DNA from: Cucumis sativus
Taxonomy: Eukaryota > Streptophyta > Magnoliopsida > Cucurbitales > Cucurbitaceae
NCBI RefSeq assembly: GCF_000004075.3
Contig: NC_026656.2
Span: 6,014,001-6,078,000, forward strand
Length of the DNA stretch: 64,000 bases
Direction: 5' to 3'
Positions 34,931 through 46,700 of this stretch are shown piece after piece. Numbering within the stretch: the first letter of the stretch is position 1; each line of letters starts with the position of its first letter. The notes beneath the pieces were generated by a model. It did no database searches, was not told the origin of the DNA, and saw only the letters and a program-made list of their open reading frames with translations. The translations under genes were made by a program, and so were the position numbers.

Positions 34931-35305
34931 TCACGTTTCTACTAAGCATCAATTATCACGACATAAACTAAAAGGCCCACCAAGCTCATCCCAAAAGTCA
35001 AAGGACGCCATAAAGACTCGTATATAACCCAACTATCCCCTCTATGAATGTGTCTCTTGCAGAAAAATACAAAAATGAACCCTATTCCTCTACATAATTT
35101 TAAAACCACCTGTTTTCCACAATTTTCTTTTTAAATAGCCTCTAATAGAGCACTCAGTCCACATAATAGACTTGCTTGTTTGATGACTAATGGGGAAATG
35201 CAGTGTAGAATTACATTTAGGTTCTCAATTTTCTACTCTAGTACAGAAATTCATACTAAGAAGTTAAGAACTTGTTTCAACAAATGAGAGCTTTAAAGAA
35301 CTTAC
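34931..35305. other. Intergenic spacer, no gene seen
   Basis: Sequence between the LINE relic and the stranded UTP11-like exon. It may continue the LINE fragment, but I recognise no motif. Confidence 0.3.
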
Positions 35306-35382
35306 CGTTCTTCACTCTTGATGCATCTTTTGTCTTCATCTGAACAAGTTGTCCAACCATAATTATTCGTCCAACCATCACC
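35306..35382 (-). pseudogene. Stranded UTP11-like exon
   Basis: The minus strand reads cttag, then a 77-bp open segment, then gtaag, like an exon with intact splice borders. It encodes GQLVQMKTKDASRV, which parallels AEQLMLMKTQDAGYI of the real UTP11 exon 4 in this window. DNA agrees best at gatgaagac..aagatgca. The similarity covers only about 15 residues, so chance or another gene family is possible. Confidence 0.35.
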
Positions 35383-36147
35383 CTAAGATGGAAAATAAGA
35401 TTATGAACAAAATTACCACAAAAAGATCTGATAAATGAGAAAACGTAAACATTAGAAAAGACTGTAGATAACATGAAACATGCTGGAGAAGAGATCTAAT
35501 CCTATGGAGGACTCCAAAATCAAAACTTTCGACCATATGAACTATAAGGACACAAGATCACTATAGAAATATATATAATTCTACCCAGTGGTATCAGAAC
35601 CACACTCCAATAATAAAATCAAAGTCTTTACTATCAATTAAAAGTTATGAATACAACAAAACAATTTCTCTATTTATAGAGAATTGTAAAGAAAAGTAAT
35701 CCTAATTTTAATTAATCAAAGAAACTATTCCTAATGGACCTAATCCAAATAAATTAAGGGAACTAATCATAATCCAATAAGGAAAGCGGAAAACAAATCC
35801 TAATCCTAATCAATTAAGGATTTAACCAAGATATCCTAATTCACTCTAATCCTACCACATCACATGTAGAATTGTAGACAATTCACGAAACATAAAATGA
35901 AAAGGATTCATCCAAGCACTCTGAACAATGTTATCCGTGAGCAAACAATACCAAAAGGGAACAATATTATACTATTGAAATATAGCGACATTTTCCTAAT
36001 CCTGACATACCGTGAAAGCTCAGAATTCTATTTCACTTATAAACTATCCTTCTTGAGCTTGAAGCACTAAGAGCCAAAACTCCGTAACAATGAGAGGAAC
36101 CTCTGTAGACTTGAAATGGACAGAATTGAAAGTACATTATTCACTTT
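35383..36147. other. 3' flank of the PPR gene
   Basis: AT-rich sequence. cagtggtatcagaaccac at about 35585 resembles the copia primer-binding site tggtatcagagc, and a run of aatcctaat repeats follows at 35700-35850. No gene was seen. The 3' UTR of the PPR gene should begin at the right end. Confidence 0.4.
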
Positions 36148-37893
36148 TCACCAGTAGTCATTGCAAGAACATTCGCCACCCTTGAAGTGGTGGAACCGAA
36201 CCCGATCTCTAACAATTATTTCTCGGTTGAATGCCACCGAAACAGCTTTTATGAATGAATGACAATCTCTGCAAACTCGAAGGTTTTTAACAATACGGAT
36301 CTGTGTCCCATCTGCAGTTCTTGCCAATCCAAATGCAATTGCAAGTTTCTCACTATGATATGTACAGGATGTCTTTAAAGTTTCCATGGTGGAAAGCATA
36401 TCCAGTGACGAAATAGACTCATCTCCTACATATCCAAAAAAGGAGGCTTGATGAATAACTTCCCTCAACTTCTCATAAACTTCAACGGAATAACGATGGG
36501 ACTTATCATCAACCACAAATTTATGAACTTGTTCCCCAATTTCGATCCAACTCCAGCCTGGGGTAGTCTTTTTCCCTTGGCTCTTGATCATTTTTCTCAT
36601 TCTTGCAACACCAGCTTTATCCTTTTCTCCAGCATAGATTGTAGCCAGCAATATACAATCCCCTGCACTTGTAGCTCCAAGCTCAGACAACCTGTTCATG
36701 GCAATTTCTCCAATTGTCACATTTTTGTGAATCTTGCAAGACCCAAGTAAGATTCGCCACAAAACTGAATCATTGTGTGATGAATTCGATACAATTTCAA
36801 GTGCCTTATCAAGCTTTCCAGCTCGACCATATAAATCCACAAGGCATCCATAGTGTTTGACCTCAGGTTTTAGCCTAAACTTGGAGCTCATCAAATTGAA
36901 GTATTTAACACCTTCTTGAACCAAACCTTGATGACTACATCCACAAAGTAAACCCAAAAATGTGACAGGGTTTGGTTGAATTCTTGCTTCTAACATCTGT
37001 TGAAAGCAATAGATAGCTTCACTACCTCGACCATGCACTCCATACCCAACAATCATAGAGTTCCAAGTGAAAATGTCCTTCCTCTGCATTCTATCAAAGA
37101 TAAGAATGGCCTGATCTAAACTACCACACTTCGCATACATATCTATTAACGCATTTCCAACATAAAGACTCTGGTCAAGACCGTTTTCCCGAGCAAATCT
37201 ATGCATCTGAACTCCAATATTCAACGCTCCAAGATGGGCACAAGACGAAATCAACCCAACAAGTGTAAACCCATCTATATCCACATTTTCACTTCTCATC
37301 TGATTGTATGTCTGCAGTGCCTCCTGGTGCAAACCCTGTTGTGAAAAGCAAGATATCATTGCATTCCAAGCCACTAAATCTCTTGCAGGCATTTTGTCAA
37401 ACACCTGTCGGGCAATACAAACTGACCCCATCGCTGAATAGCATTTGACAAGATTGGTGCAGACAATCACATCAGCATCATAACCACAACGAATTACCGA
37501 GCCATGAACTTCTTTACACTTACGCTCAGCCTTGATTCTTTCACAGGCTTTGAGCACAAAGGAGAAAGTAAATGTGTCAGGGATAGAGAAAGAGTCACAA
37601 ACCATTTGATTGTAGAAAACAATGGCGTCAATGGGAGATGAGCTTTGGGCAAAGCCTCTGATGATGGAGTTCCAGGCTTCGGTTTGTGGGCACTCCATCT
37701 GATGGAAGAGAAGCTGGGCATAAGCAAGGGAACCTGAAACAGAGATGGCACAGAAGTTCAAAAGTTTGTTGGCAATGGGGACATGATGGTGGAGGCCGCT
37801 TACAATAACATGTGCGTGGATCTTTCGAAGCCTCTTGAGGCTGTTGCAGCCTTGCAAGAGAGCGAGAATCGCCTTTTCGTTCGACATTCCCAA
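36148..37893 (-). CDS. PPR-DYW protein, At3g56550-like
   Basis: A single open frame of 581 aa with no intron, as usual for plant PPR genes. Tandem PLS-type repeats run from about residue 35 to 420 (for example KLLNFCAISVSGSLAYAQLL and NALIDMYAKCGSLDQAILIF). An E region follows (GWSWIEIGEQVHKF), then a DYW deaminase-like domain ending exactly in DYW. The zinc-binding signature HSE (513-515) plus CRDCH (541-545) and the final CSCNDYW are intact. DYW proteins are usually organelle C-to-U RNA editing factors, each reading its own site. The target here cannot be named. The sequence and short length resemble Arabidopsis At3g56550. The N-terminus does not look strongly like a transit peptide. The start is the only ATG before the first repeat. 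Confidence 0.93.
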   Translation of the reverse strand: MGMSNEKAILALLQGCNSLKRLRKIHAHVIVSGLHHHVPIANKLLNFCAISVSGSLAYAQLLFHQMECPQTEAWNSIIRGFAQSSSPIDAIVFYNQMVCDSFSIPDTFTFSFVLKACERIKAERKCKEVHGSVIRCGYDADVIVCTNLVKCYSAMGSVCIARQVFDKMPARDLVAWNAMISCFSQQGLHQEALQTYNQMRSENVDIDGFTLVGLISSCAHLGALNIGVQMHRFARENGLDQSLYVGNALIDMYAKCGSLDQAILIFDRMQRKDIFTWNSMIVGYGVHGRGSEAIYCFQQMLEARIQPNPVTFLGLLCGCSHQGLVQEGVKYFNLMSSKFRLKPEVKHYGCLVDLYGRAGKLDKALEIVSNSSHNDSVLWRILLGSCKIHKNVTIGEIAMNRLSELGATSAGDCILLATIYAGEKDKAGVARMRKMIKSQGKKTTPGWSWIEIGEQVHKFVVDDKSHRYSVEVYEKLREVIHQASFFGYVGDESISSLDMLSTMETLKTSCTYHSEKLAIAFGLARTADGTQIRIVKNLRVCRDCHSFIKAVSVAFNREIIVRDRVRFHHFKGGECSCNDYW

Positions 37894-39389
37894 AATTTCT
37901 TTGTCATCATGGCGTTGATTCGAGCCTATGATTTGATGAAAGAAAGATTGAGAGGAAAGATCTAAATTTACTAAGAAATTTATTTTATTATTAAGATCCT
38001 TACAACAATTATAACATTACCATAATTATTAATTATATATAATTTTCAAAATTAAATTTAAATTATTTCATTATTTACGTTATATTCAATTAATTATATA
38101 AATGATAATTTACTTACTTATATTATTATTAATTAATGTATAACTTTATTATAGAAATAATTTGAAAATAGTTTATTGATTAAATATAAAATAATTTTTC
38201 TAATATAAAATAATTAAATAATTAAATATAACCATGTATTAAATTTAATAATTAAATGTTAGCTCGGATTATGGGACACTGAAGATATTGTTTAGAAAGA
38301 TTTCTGATACGTAGCAAGATTGTAGAAATAGTTTAGCCATGTGATCAATTGTAGCACTGTTTTTCTTCCTTTAATCGAAAAAGTTATAACTTTATAGATC
38401 ATAATATTGGAAGGGAAATCTAATGTTGATGAAAGATATGGTTGGTCTTTTATTATTCAGTTCAACTTTTCTGTCATGTTCGATGTATAATTTTTATTAA
38501 ATGTCTAGTCATTCGTATATACTATGGTATACCACTAAATAATAAATTTATGTTTTGTAATAATCCATACTCATATTATTTTTCATGTTTTGTGATTTTT
38601 TCTTACTGCATTTATATACCACTGTATACACAAATTATGTATCCGTTCAGTATTTTTTTTGAATTCTTACATATATACTACTGCATAATAGATATATTTT
38701 ATGTGATTTGTTACATATATACTACTTCATATATTCAATAATACATAAATGATGTTATCTTCAATATACTCGATATACCATAATGTATTTCGAATACGAA
38801 ATATTATTTCTTAGTAACATTAAATTTTTGTCAATTTTTTTTTCTTCTAAAAATTACTGTACCAGTCAGCCACCAATGTTCTTCTTCTTCACTGCTTATA
38901 CTTCCCTCAATCTTCTATCATTGGGTGTCTTTTATAAAGAAAATAAAATCAATATTCAACGTATTCGAATAATGAAATTTTTACCTTTTTTATTAAAATT
39001 TCTAAACCGTAACCCACATTCCTAATTTCTCTCATTGTTGGTCCATCTTCTATAAACAAATTGATATAAGAACATTTCATTCATAAAATATATACTGTAT
39101 TATTCAATATATACTAAAATTATGTGGAATATATTAAAAGCAATGCAAAACGAAGGAAAAAATGGACGATGAGAGAGATTGGAAAGTGAGAGAGAGAACG
39201 AGAGGGAAATTTTTTTGAACAAAATCATCAAAATAAAAATAATTATGAGATAATTTTTATTATAATATTACCACAATAGAATTAATCACTTACCATATTT
39301 ACATAAGATATCTAATAAATGCAAATATTAATCCTGGTCCACTTTTATTTTTTTCTTTTTCTATTTTTAAATATATTATTAATAATAAA
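37894..39389. other. Intergenic, very AT-rich, no gene seen
   Basis: The PPR promoter region is on the left. A short repeated motif, catatatactact, appears at about 38671 and 38715. Open frames here are AT-rich shadows without domains. Confidence 0.45.
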
Positions 39390-39500
39390 GCTGGGTAAAT
39401 CGGTCATGTGGTTAATGAGTTTAGTCAATTAATCTTATATCGTTGTAGCTTCTGATTTATAGGTCTATTAGGTCCCCTTCTTAGCTCGTAAATGGTAATG
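39390..39500 (+). mobile_element. LTR-like fragment matching the window start
   Basis: 39426-39492 matches 371-440 at roughly three in four positions (aatctt..atcgttg, then ataggtc..attag). The flanks are also loosely alike, so it is a diverged copy of the same dispersed element. No coding content. Confidence 0.45.
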
Positions 39501-39864
39501 AGATTTATTTATATGAGTTGTAATTTGAAATGTTCAAATTTACTTTGAGAATTAGTACAATGTATGGTGATACAATATAAAATTAATTTATGATATATAA
39601 AATATTTGAATGAGTTCAAATATTAATTTAATGTGAATTGGATTTATATTAAAGTTATTGGTTACGAAAGAAGTTTATATTTGAATATGATTCAAATATT
39701 AAATTCTATTAATTAATTGGAGAATTAATTAATAGTTTAGTTTCATTTTAGAAAATTTTACAAAATATTTACCACATATAACAAATTCTATCGTTGATAG
39801 TCATTGATATGCTATAGTGATAGAAGATTATTGTTGATAGAATCCAAACTGCATTATAGTCATT
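39501..39864. repeat. AT-rich DNA with MITE-like copy
   Basis: A MITE-like copy lies at about 39757-39850, with accacatataacaaattcta and inverted ttgatag cores, closely resembling the copy at 15335-15400. No gene. Confidence 0.45.
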
Positions 39865-40035
39865 GATATGTTTAACCATATCACTAGTGTATCAACAAGT
39901 ATCTTCATTATAGTTTTCCAAACTGCAATACTAACTATTACGCATTATCGATGTCTCGACCATAAATTTATTGCTTTGTAACTTATTATTATAGGAAAGT
40001 GTATCAACGGCAGTTTATTTCAGTCGTATTAGCAT
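39865..40035 (+). repeat. Dispersed duplicate A (partner at 48536-48812)
   Basis: 39871-39955 matches 48540-48625 at close to nine in ten positions (for example accatatcactagtgtatca). A second block, tattataggaaagtgtatca to gcagtttatttcag, matches the end of the partner. The partner carries about 100 extra bases between blocks. The two copies flank the NLR gene. Confidence 0.8.
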
Positions 40036-43000
40036 TTTGTCTTTATCTTTTGATTCTCTAATTTATAACCATGGTTGCGAGATGGTGACATGAAAATTTG
40101 AAACTAGTAGATATATGTAAGCTGTTTTTTTCTTCTTATTTTTCTATTAATTTTTATTTAGTTTTTTCTGTTTTAGAAAACTCGTGGTGAGCAAAATTTT
40201 AAATTCTTTTGATATAATTTAAAATTTTGCTATATTTTATAAATATTTTGGTTTGTTTTGCTGTGTTTGAATAAATACTCTAAACTTTTATCTAATTAAT
40301 CAAACTTTCAATTAATGGTAATCTTTTTTGTTTTCCAACGGTCCAATGTTAAACTTATATTTGAGGGAAAAATATGTACACAGAATTGGAAATTTTAATG
40401 TCTTTTTGTTATTGGGTTTTTCAAATAGATTGAAGAGTCAATTGGATGTTGAGAAAACACATATTTAGTTATTGTTGTGCTATTTGTTGTGTATTGATAG
40501 TTAATAACAGAAAGAACAACTTCGGAAGCACTTAAAAATACTAGAAACACATCAAACTTTGGTAACCTAATTCGATGACATAACATTTACGTCTGGAAGT
40601 CGGTCTTAGACCCATGATAAAAGATTATATTGCTCGTGTAGTAATTGATCGTTACAATGTTATGATTGAAGTACAACACTCTAAACCAACGTGTTGACCA
40701 TGGACTGACGCACAAACATCAGAACTAATAACCGTGGAAAAACAATTGTCATAACATTAATAATGACAAGTCCCCCTTTATCAATGACCACTTGCAATAT
40801 CTTCATCAAGTCATCTAGAATTGCTTTTTAATCTTTTATCTTCAGTATACAGTATCGTAACTCGTAAGTTCTTAAAGGAGCACATCGAAACTTTACCAAT
40901 GGTCTAAATATATTGTCAATTACACAAAATCGAGAAAACTCTTTTTCTCTCAATACCCATAACAACCATTCATCCAATAATCTGAAACATCTATGAACTG
41001 AAATCCAATCCAAACGATCCAAGAATGATGAGATATCACAACAAACAACCAAACAATCTCACCAACTAAATCTCGGTTGAATTAAATTAATTAAAATAAA
41101 TAAAGGAAATGAGATCACATAACATTGCCTTTTAACTTTATTGCAATCCTTATGTTTTGTTCCATTTTAATCATTAATCATTTTGCTATCACATATGTGC
41201 ACTAGCTTTTTTTTTTCAAAATTAAATTAATTTATTTACGTTTCTTTTTCTTTTTACCTAAGTGACAGACAGCTCGTTAAAAACTATAATAAATAAATAA
41301 TTATATTCCTGTAAATCACAAAGAATAAAGTATTTTTTTAAAATAAAAAATATTAATATCGTCCAACATGTGATTGAACATTTAAATAAAGTGTTTTTGA
41401 ACATTTTTCAATAAAGTTATGCTAAAGTGAAGAGAGAAAAAATAACATGTAAAGTTAGGTTCGAACACATATAAAAAAAAGAAGTTGAAAATTGATAATG
41501 CCTCATATGATGAAGATGAAGGGGTTTTAGAGTGCCTAAAACCACATCATGTTTATTTGTAAACTTCACGTCTAAACTCTAACATTGAAATTTTTAGGAT
41601 TATTGAGTTGATAGGAATATTACTATCAAGTATCCTTTGCATTATCCTTAGTCATACCATAATGAATGAAGAGGTGGTTCATCTCGTCATTGTATGACTT
41701 GCAAAGAGCCTTAGTCGTACCATACTGAATTTAGGCATGAAAAGAAAGTCATTAAAAAATAATTAAAATGCTTAGTTGCTCATTTTCTTATTTTAATAAC
41801 TAAAAATGTAATCCAATTATTTTATTATTTAGTTTTGGAAAATTAATTCCAAATAGCAAATTTTTTATAACACGCTCGAGTTTCAAAATCCATCCATATA
41901 TGTTGGGACCAAGATATATGGCTATATTTGATGAAAAACCCGTGTAAACCTACAACATTTGTATGTTAAAAAAACTAAAATATGTGGCTATAATGGATTC
42001 CTCTATGTCCTTTAATTCTTTTTATTATGTTTCCTACTAATACTATGCCAACACACACCATACTTATGGGAGGGAAAAGCTAAATTTGAGAGTCAAAGTT
42101 AGAATAAAAGCTTGAGAATTTGTCTATAGAGGATAATCTCGAGCTACATCGTTGAATGCCCAAGTCATTGAACATAGACAACTAAATCAAAACAAATGGA
42201 TCCATTACAATAAAGATCACAAAAACAACTTTACAAATCTATTAAAATAAGTTAAGTCTTTAATTACAAACTGCTTTGCAACAAATTGAGTATACAATAT
42301 TGGGTAAGTGTTAATTTTTCCATATTTTCCCTTCAGCTGTGGGCAGTGAACCAAGTTAACTGTTTGTATATGATGAGGGTTATTAGTTTTTAACTTAATT
42401 AACTTTAGATACAAAATCAACACAAAATATGTTATTAGATTTAGTGTTTTTTTAAGTTATATTATTTAATTACAGACCTAAAAAGTTAAAACAACTAAAA
42501 TTGTAATTCAATCTTCTATTTTCTAAACCAGTTTATTGATTATTTATTAATTAAACCCTACAAAAAGATCAACTAAGAACTATCATTCATTGCACAAACA
42601 ATCTCAGTTCCAAACCGTCATCATAACGAACCGCCATCGTATATTATGATAACGTGGGTATGATATCAGTCACAAATTGGCATTGTAATAAATCGTCATC
42701 GTATATGTTGGATGGCAAGAGTATAATGTTAGATTCTAACTGACATCTTAAACAACTATTGTCCTAAATAATATATATGAGGCAGAAATTTTGGATAACC
42801 GTCATCGTAACCTATGATATCACTAATATACACGAAATTAAAAATATGAAATATCCTAACACAAATCACCATTGTTTAGATGCATAGAAGTAATTATTTA
42901 ACTAAATAACTACGATAAACATCTATTTTTATTTATTTCATTGTTAAATTTTTATATGCATATTTGAATATAGATATCGAAAAAAATTCAAAAAATATAT

Positions 43001-43284
43001 AATTGTTTGTTTTATTAACAAATAATTTCAACTTTTGTTCCAATATTTAGAATTTAAAAAAAATATATAAATGGCTAACCAATAATATTTAACACAAAAT
43101 CTTAATTATATAGTAAAAAATTTGGAAGCGATTTTCGGTCCATCCGTTAACAAAATTCACCTATCACCTAATTAATTCCTCCAAAATCCAAAATCAAATT
43201 CAGTTATTGGAAGAAAAGTTATTTTGCAATATGAAACATCTTGAGGTTGTTAACCTACATAGTTGCGAAAATTTACTAATGAAA
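40036..43284. other. Intergenic 5' of the NLR gene
   Basis: AT-rich. It contains an LTR-like motif at 40561-40600 related to that at 16483, and a cluster of cgtcatcgta-type subterminal repeats at 42612-42812. 42196-42214 shares caaatggatccattacaat with the NLR coding region (near 44530), with no extension either side. No gene was recognised in 3.2 kb. Confidence 0.45.
42612..42812. repeat. Degenerate short repeats, cgtcatcgta type
   Basis: Variants aaccgtcatcataac (42613), aaccgccatcgtata (42629), aatcgtcatcgtata (42691) and aaccgtcatcgtaac (42797) occur within 200 bp in the same orientation. Clusters like this are typical of subterminal regions of CACTA-type DNA transposons, but no terminal repeat was found. 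Confidence 0.45.
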
Positions 43285-43425
43285 GTTGGATAGACAAATG
43301 AGTAGCCATGCAAGTAGCCATGCAAGAAGTTGGATGAATGTTAAAAGAAGGCATGTCTAGTCGTTTGGCTTTGCTCAATATTTCCTAAAAAATTCATGCA
43401 TGTTTGTCTAATTCAAAATTATAAT
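43285..43425 (+). repeat. Duplicate B, NLR 5' flank (partner at 48395-48535)
   Basis: Shared landmarks are caaatgagt, caagaagtt, catgtctag/cgtgtctag, ggctttgc, caatatttcc, ttcatgca and ttgtcta, in the same order and orientation at both sites. The copy here ends about 340 bp upstream of the NLR start. The other lies 1.3 kb past its stop, before an NLR relic. Confidence 0.8.
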
Positions 43426-43706
43426 CATGTCGATAATGTAACTATGTTAAATGGATTTATCAAGTTGTACATTTTTTATTATTTTTTAATCTGGAAGGAT
43501 TGTAATAAATAAATACAATTAGGTGATCTTAATTATTTCAATAATGAACTTGTTAATATAGAAATGAATGAATCCAATTAATGCAGGTAGGAATCTACTG
43601 AGAAATTCAACATCTCAAGTGAGAATTAAATAAATTAAGTATATAGGAATCTATTGATCGATACGCAAAATAACTCAGCATAAGCATAGGCAAGCTTACA
43701 ATCAAG

Positions 43707-43721
43707 AAATATATATATATG
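43707..43721 (+). promoter_or_regulatory. TATA-like element of the NLR gene
   Basis: An alternating aatatatatatatat tract lies about 50 bp before the NLR ATG. Its position suits a core promoter with a short leader. An AT-dinucleotide run is weak evidence alone. The start context cttcaccATGG is favourable for translation. Confidence 0.4.
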
Positions 43722-43768
43722 TGGTGTAACTAGACAAAATCATAACTCTTCTTCCAAAAGCTTTCACC

Positions 43769-46700
43769 ATGGCTGAAGCTATTCTCTTCAACCTTACTGC
43801 AGACATCATATTCAAACTGGGTTCTTCAGCACTCCGACAGTTTGGATCTCTACGGGGCGGTGTCAAGGATGATTTTGACAAACTCTGGCACTCTCTTTCT
43901 GCCATTCAAGCTGTTCTTCACGACGCGGAGGAGAAGCAGTTCAAGGACCATGCGGTCGAAGTTTGGGTTTCAAGGCTTAAGGATGTTTTGTACGAGATTG
44001 ATGACTTGATCGACGAGTTCTCTTACCAAATCTTGAGAAGGCAAGTTCTGCAAAGTAACAGAAAACAAGTACGTACCCTCTTCTCCAAATTTATAACTAA
44101 TTGGAAAATAGGCCACAAAATCAAGGAAATCAGTCAGAGGCTACAAAATATTAATGAAGATAAAATTCAATTTAGCTTTTGTAAGCATGTGATAGAGAGA
44201 AGAGATGATGATGATGAAGGGTTGAGAAAGAGACGGGAGACTCACTCTTTTATACTTGAAGATGAAGTGATTGGTAGGAATGATGACAAGGAAGCAGTCA
44301 TAGATCTTCTGCTAAATTCCAACACCAAAGAGGATATTGCAATTGTTTCCATTGTTGGAATGCCAGGATTTGGAAAAACTGCCCTTGCCCAATTTATTTA
44401 TAACCATAAGAGGATAATGACTCAATTTCAGTTGAAAATATGGGTGTGTGTTTCTGACGAATTTGATCTGAAAATTACTATCCAAAAGATAATAGAGTCT
44501 GCAACCGGGAAGAAGCCTAAATCATTACTTCAAATGGATCCATTACAATGTGAGCTTAGAAAGCAAATTGATGGAAAGAAATATTTGATCGTCATGGATG
44601 ATGTGTGGAATGAGAAAAAAGAGAAATGGTTACATCTGAAAAGATTGTTGATGGGCGGTGCAAAGGGTAGTAGGATTTTGATCACAACACGCAGTGAACA
44701 AGTTGCAAAAACTTTTGACTCTACTTTCGTTCATCTATTACAAATTTTGGATGCATCCAATTCTTGGTTATTGTTTCAAAAGATGATTGGTTTAGAAGAA
44801 CATTCAAATAATCAAGAGATCGAGCTTGATCAAAAGAATTCAAATTTGATCCAAATCGGCATGGAGATTGTGTCAACGTTAAGAGGTGTTCCGCTTTTAA
44901 TAAGAACCATTGGAGGACTTTTAAAAGATAATAAATCAGAAAGATTTTGGTTGTCTTTTAAGAATAAGGAACTTTATCAAGTTTTGGGACGAGGACAAGA
45001 TGCTCTGAAAGAAATACAATTGTTTCTTGAGCTTAGTTATAAATATCTCCCATCGTCTAACTTGAAACAATGTTTCCTATATTGTGCTTTGTTCCCCAAA
45101 GATTATCGAATTAAAAAGGATGAACTTATATTACTATGGAGAGCACAAGGTTTCATTCAACAAAATGGCAACAACGACGACAATAGTTCCCTCGTTGATA
45201 TTGGTGAAGATTATTTCATGGAGTTATTATCAAGGTCGTTTTTTCAAGAGGTTGAAAAAAATGATTTTGGAGATATAATAACATGTAAGATGCATGATTT
45301 GATGCACGATCTTGCTTGTTCGATAACAAATAATGAATGTGTGCGTGGACTGAAGGGAAATGTCATCGACAAAAGAACTCATCACCTTTCTTTTGAAAAA
45401 GTTAGTCATGAAGATCAACTTATGGGATCATTATCTAAGGCAACTCATTTGAGGACACTTTTTATTCAAGATGTTTGTTCACGATGTAACTTGGAAGAAA
45501 CCTTCCACAATATTTTCCAATTGCGAACATTGCACTTAAATTTGTATAGTCCAACCAAATTTGCAAAGACTTGGAAGTTTATTAGTAAGTTGAAACATTT
45601 GAGATATTTGCATCTTAAAAATTCGTTTTGTGTTACATATCTTCCAGATTCCATTTTAGAGTTGTATAATTTAGAAACATTTATCTTTCAAAGCTCTTTG
45701 TTAAAAAAGTTGCCTAGTAATGTAGGAAACTTGATCAACCTTAAGCATTTGGATCTTTCTTCTCATTTAAATTTAGAATTCCTTCCCGATTCTATTACAA
45801 AATTGTATAAGTTGGAAGCACTTATACTTCACGGTTGTTCCAATTTAAAAGAATTGCCCAAATATACTAAAAGGTTGATCAACCTTAAGAGTCTTGTTTT
45901 GTACGGATGTTCGGCTCTCACTCATATGCCAAAAGGATTAAGTGAGATGACTAATCTTCAAACATTGACTACATTTGTATTGGGAAAGAATATTGGTGGT
46001 GAGTTAAAGGAGTTGGAAGGACTTACTAAATTAAGGGGAGGATTAAGCATTAAACATTTGGAATCTTGTACCAGCATTGTTGATCAACAAATGAAGAGTA
46101 AGTTGTTGCAACTAAAGTCTGGTCTTCAAAAGTTGGAGTTACAATGGAAGAAACCGAAAATTGGTGATGATCAGTTGGAGGATGTGATGTACGAAAGTGT
46201 TTTAGATTGCTTACAACCACATTCAAATCTTAAAGAGATACGTATTGATGGATATGGTGGAGTAAATTTATGTAATTGGGTATCCTCTAATAAGTCCCTT
46301 GGTTGTCTTGTCACTATATATCTTTATCGTTGTAAAAGATTACGACATCTCTTCAGATTAGATCAATTTCCTAATCTCAAGTATCTTACGCTTCAAAACT
46401 TACCCAACATCGAGTACATGATTGTAGACAATGATGATTCAGTTTCTTCATCAACAATTTTTCCATGCCTAAAGAAATTTACTATTTCAAAAATGCCTAA
46501 GTTGGTGAGCTGGTGCAAGGATTCAACCTCAACCAAATCTCCTACAGTAATATTTCCTCACCTTTCTAGTTTAATGATTCGCGGTCCTTGCCGACTACAT
46601 ATGTTGAAGTATTGGCATGCACCTAAGTTGAAACTCTTGCAAATTAGTGATTCAGAGGATGAGTTGAATGTTGTACCATTGAAAATTTATGAAAACCTCA

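Noticed and set aside
36448..36750. Open frame antisense to the PPR gene
   Set aside because: Shadow of a well-supported coding frame on the other strand.
38442..39025. Two hydrophobic plus-strand frames
   Set aside because: T-rich codons in AT-rich DNA produce F/Y/I-rich peptides; there is no conserved motif or plausible gene context.
42196..42214. 19-base identity with the NLR coding region (caaatggatccattacaat)
   Set aside because: The match does not extend on either side, and the surrounding translation is not NLR-like; chance in AT-rich DNA cannot be excluded.
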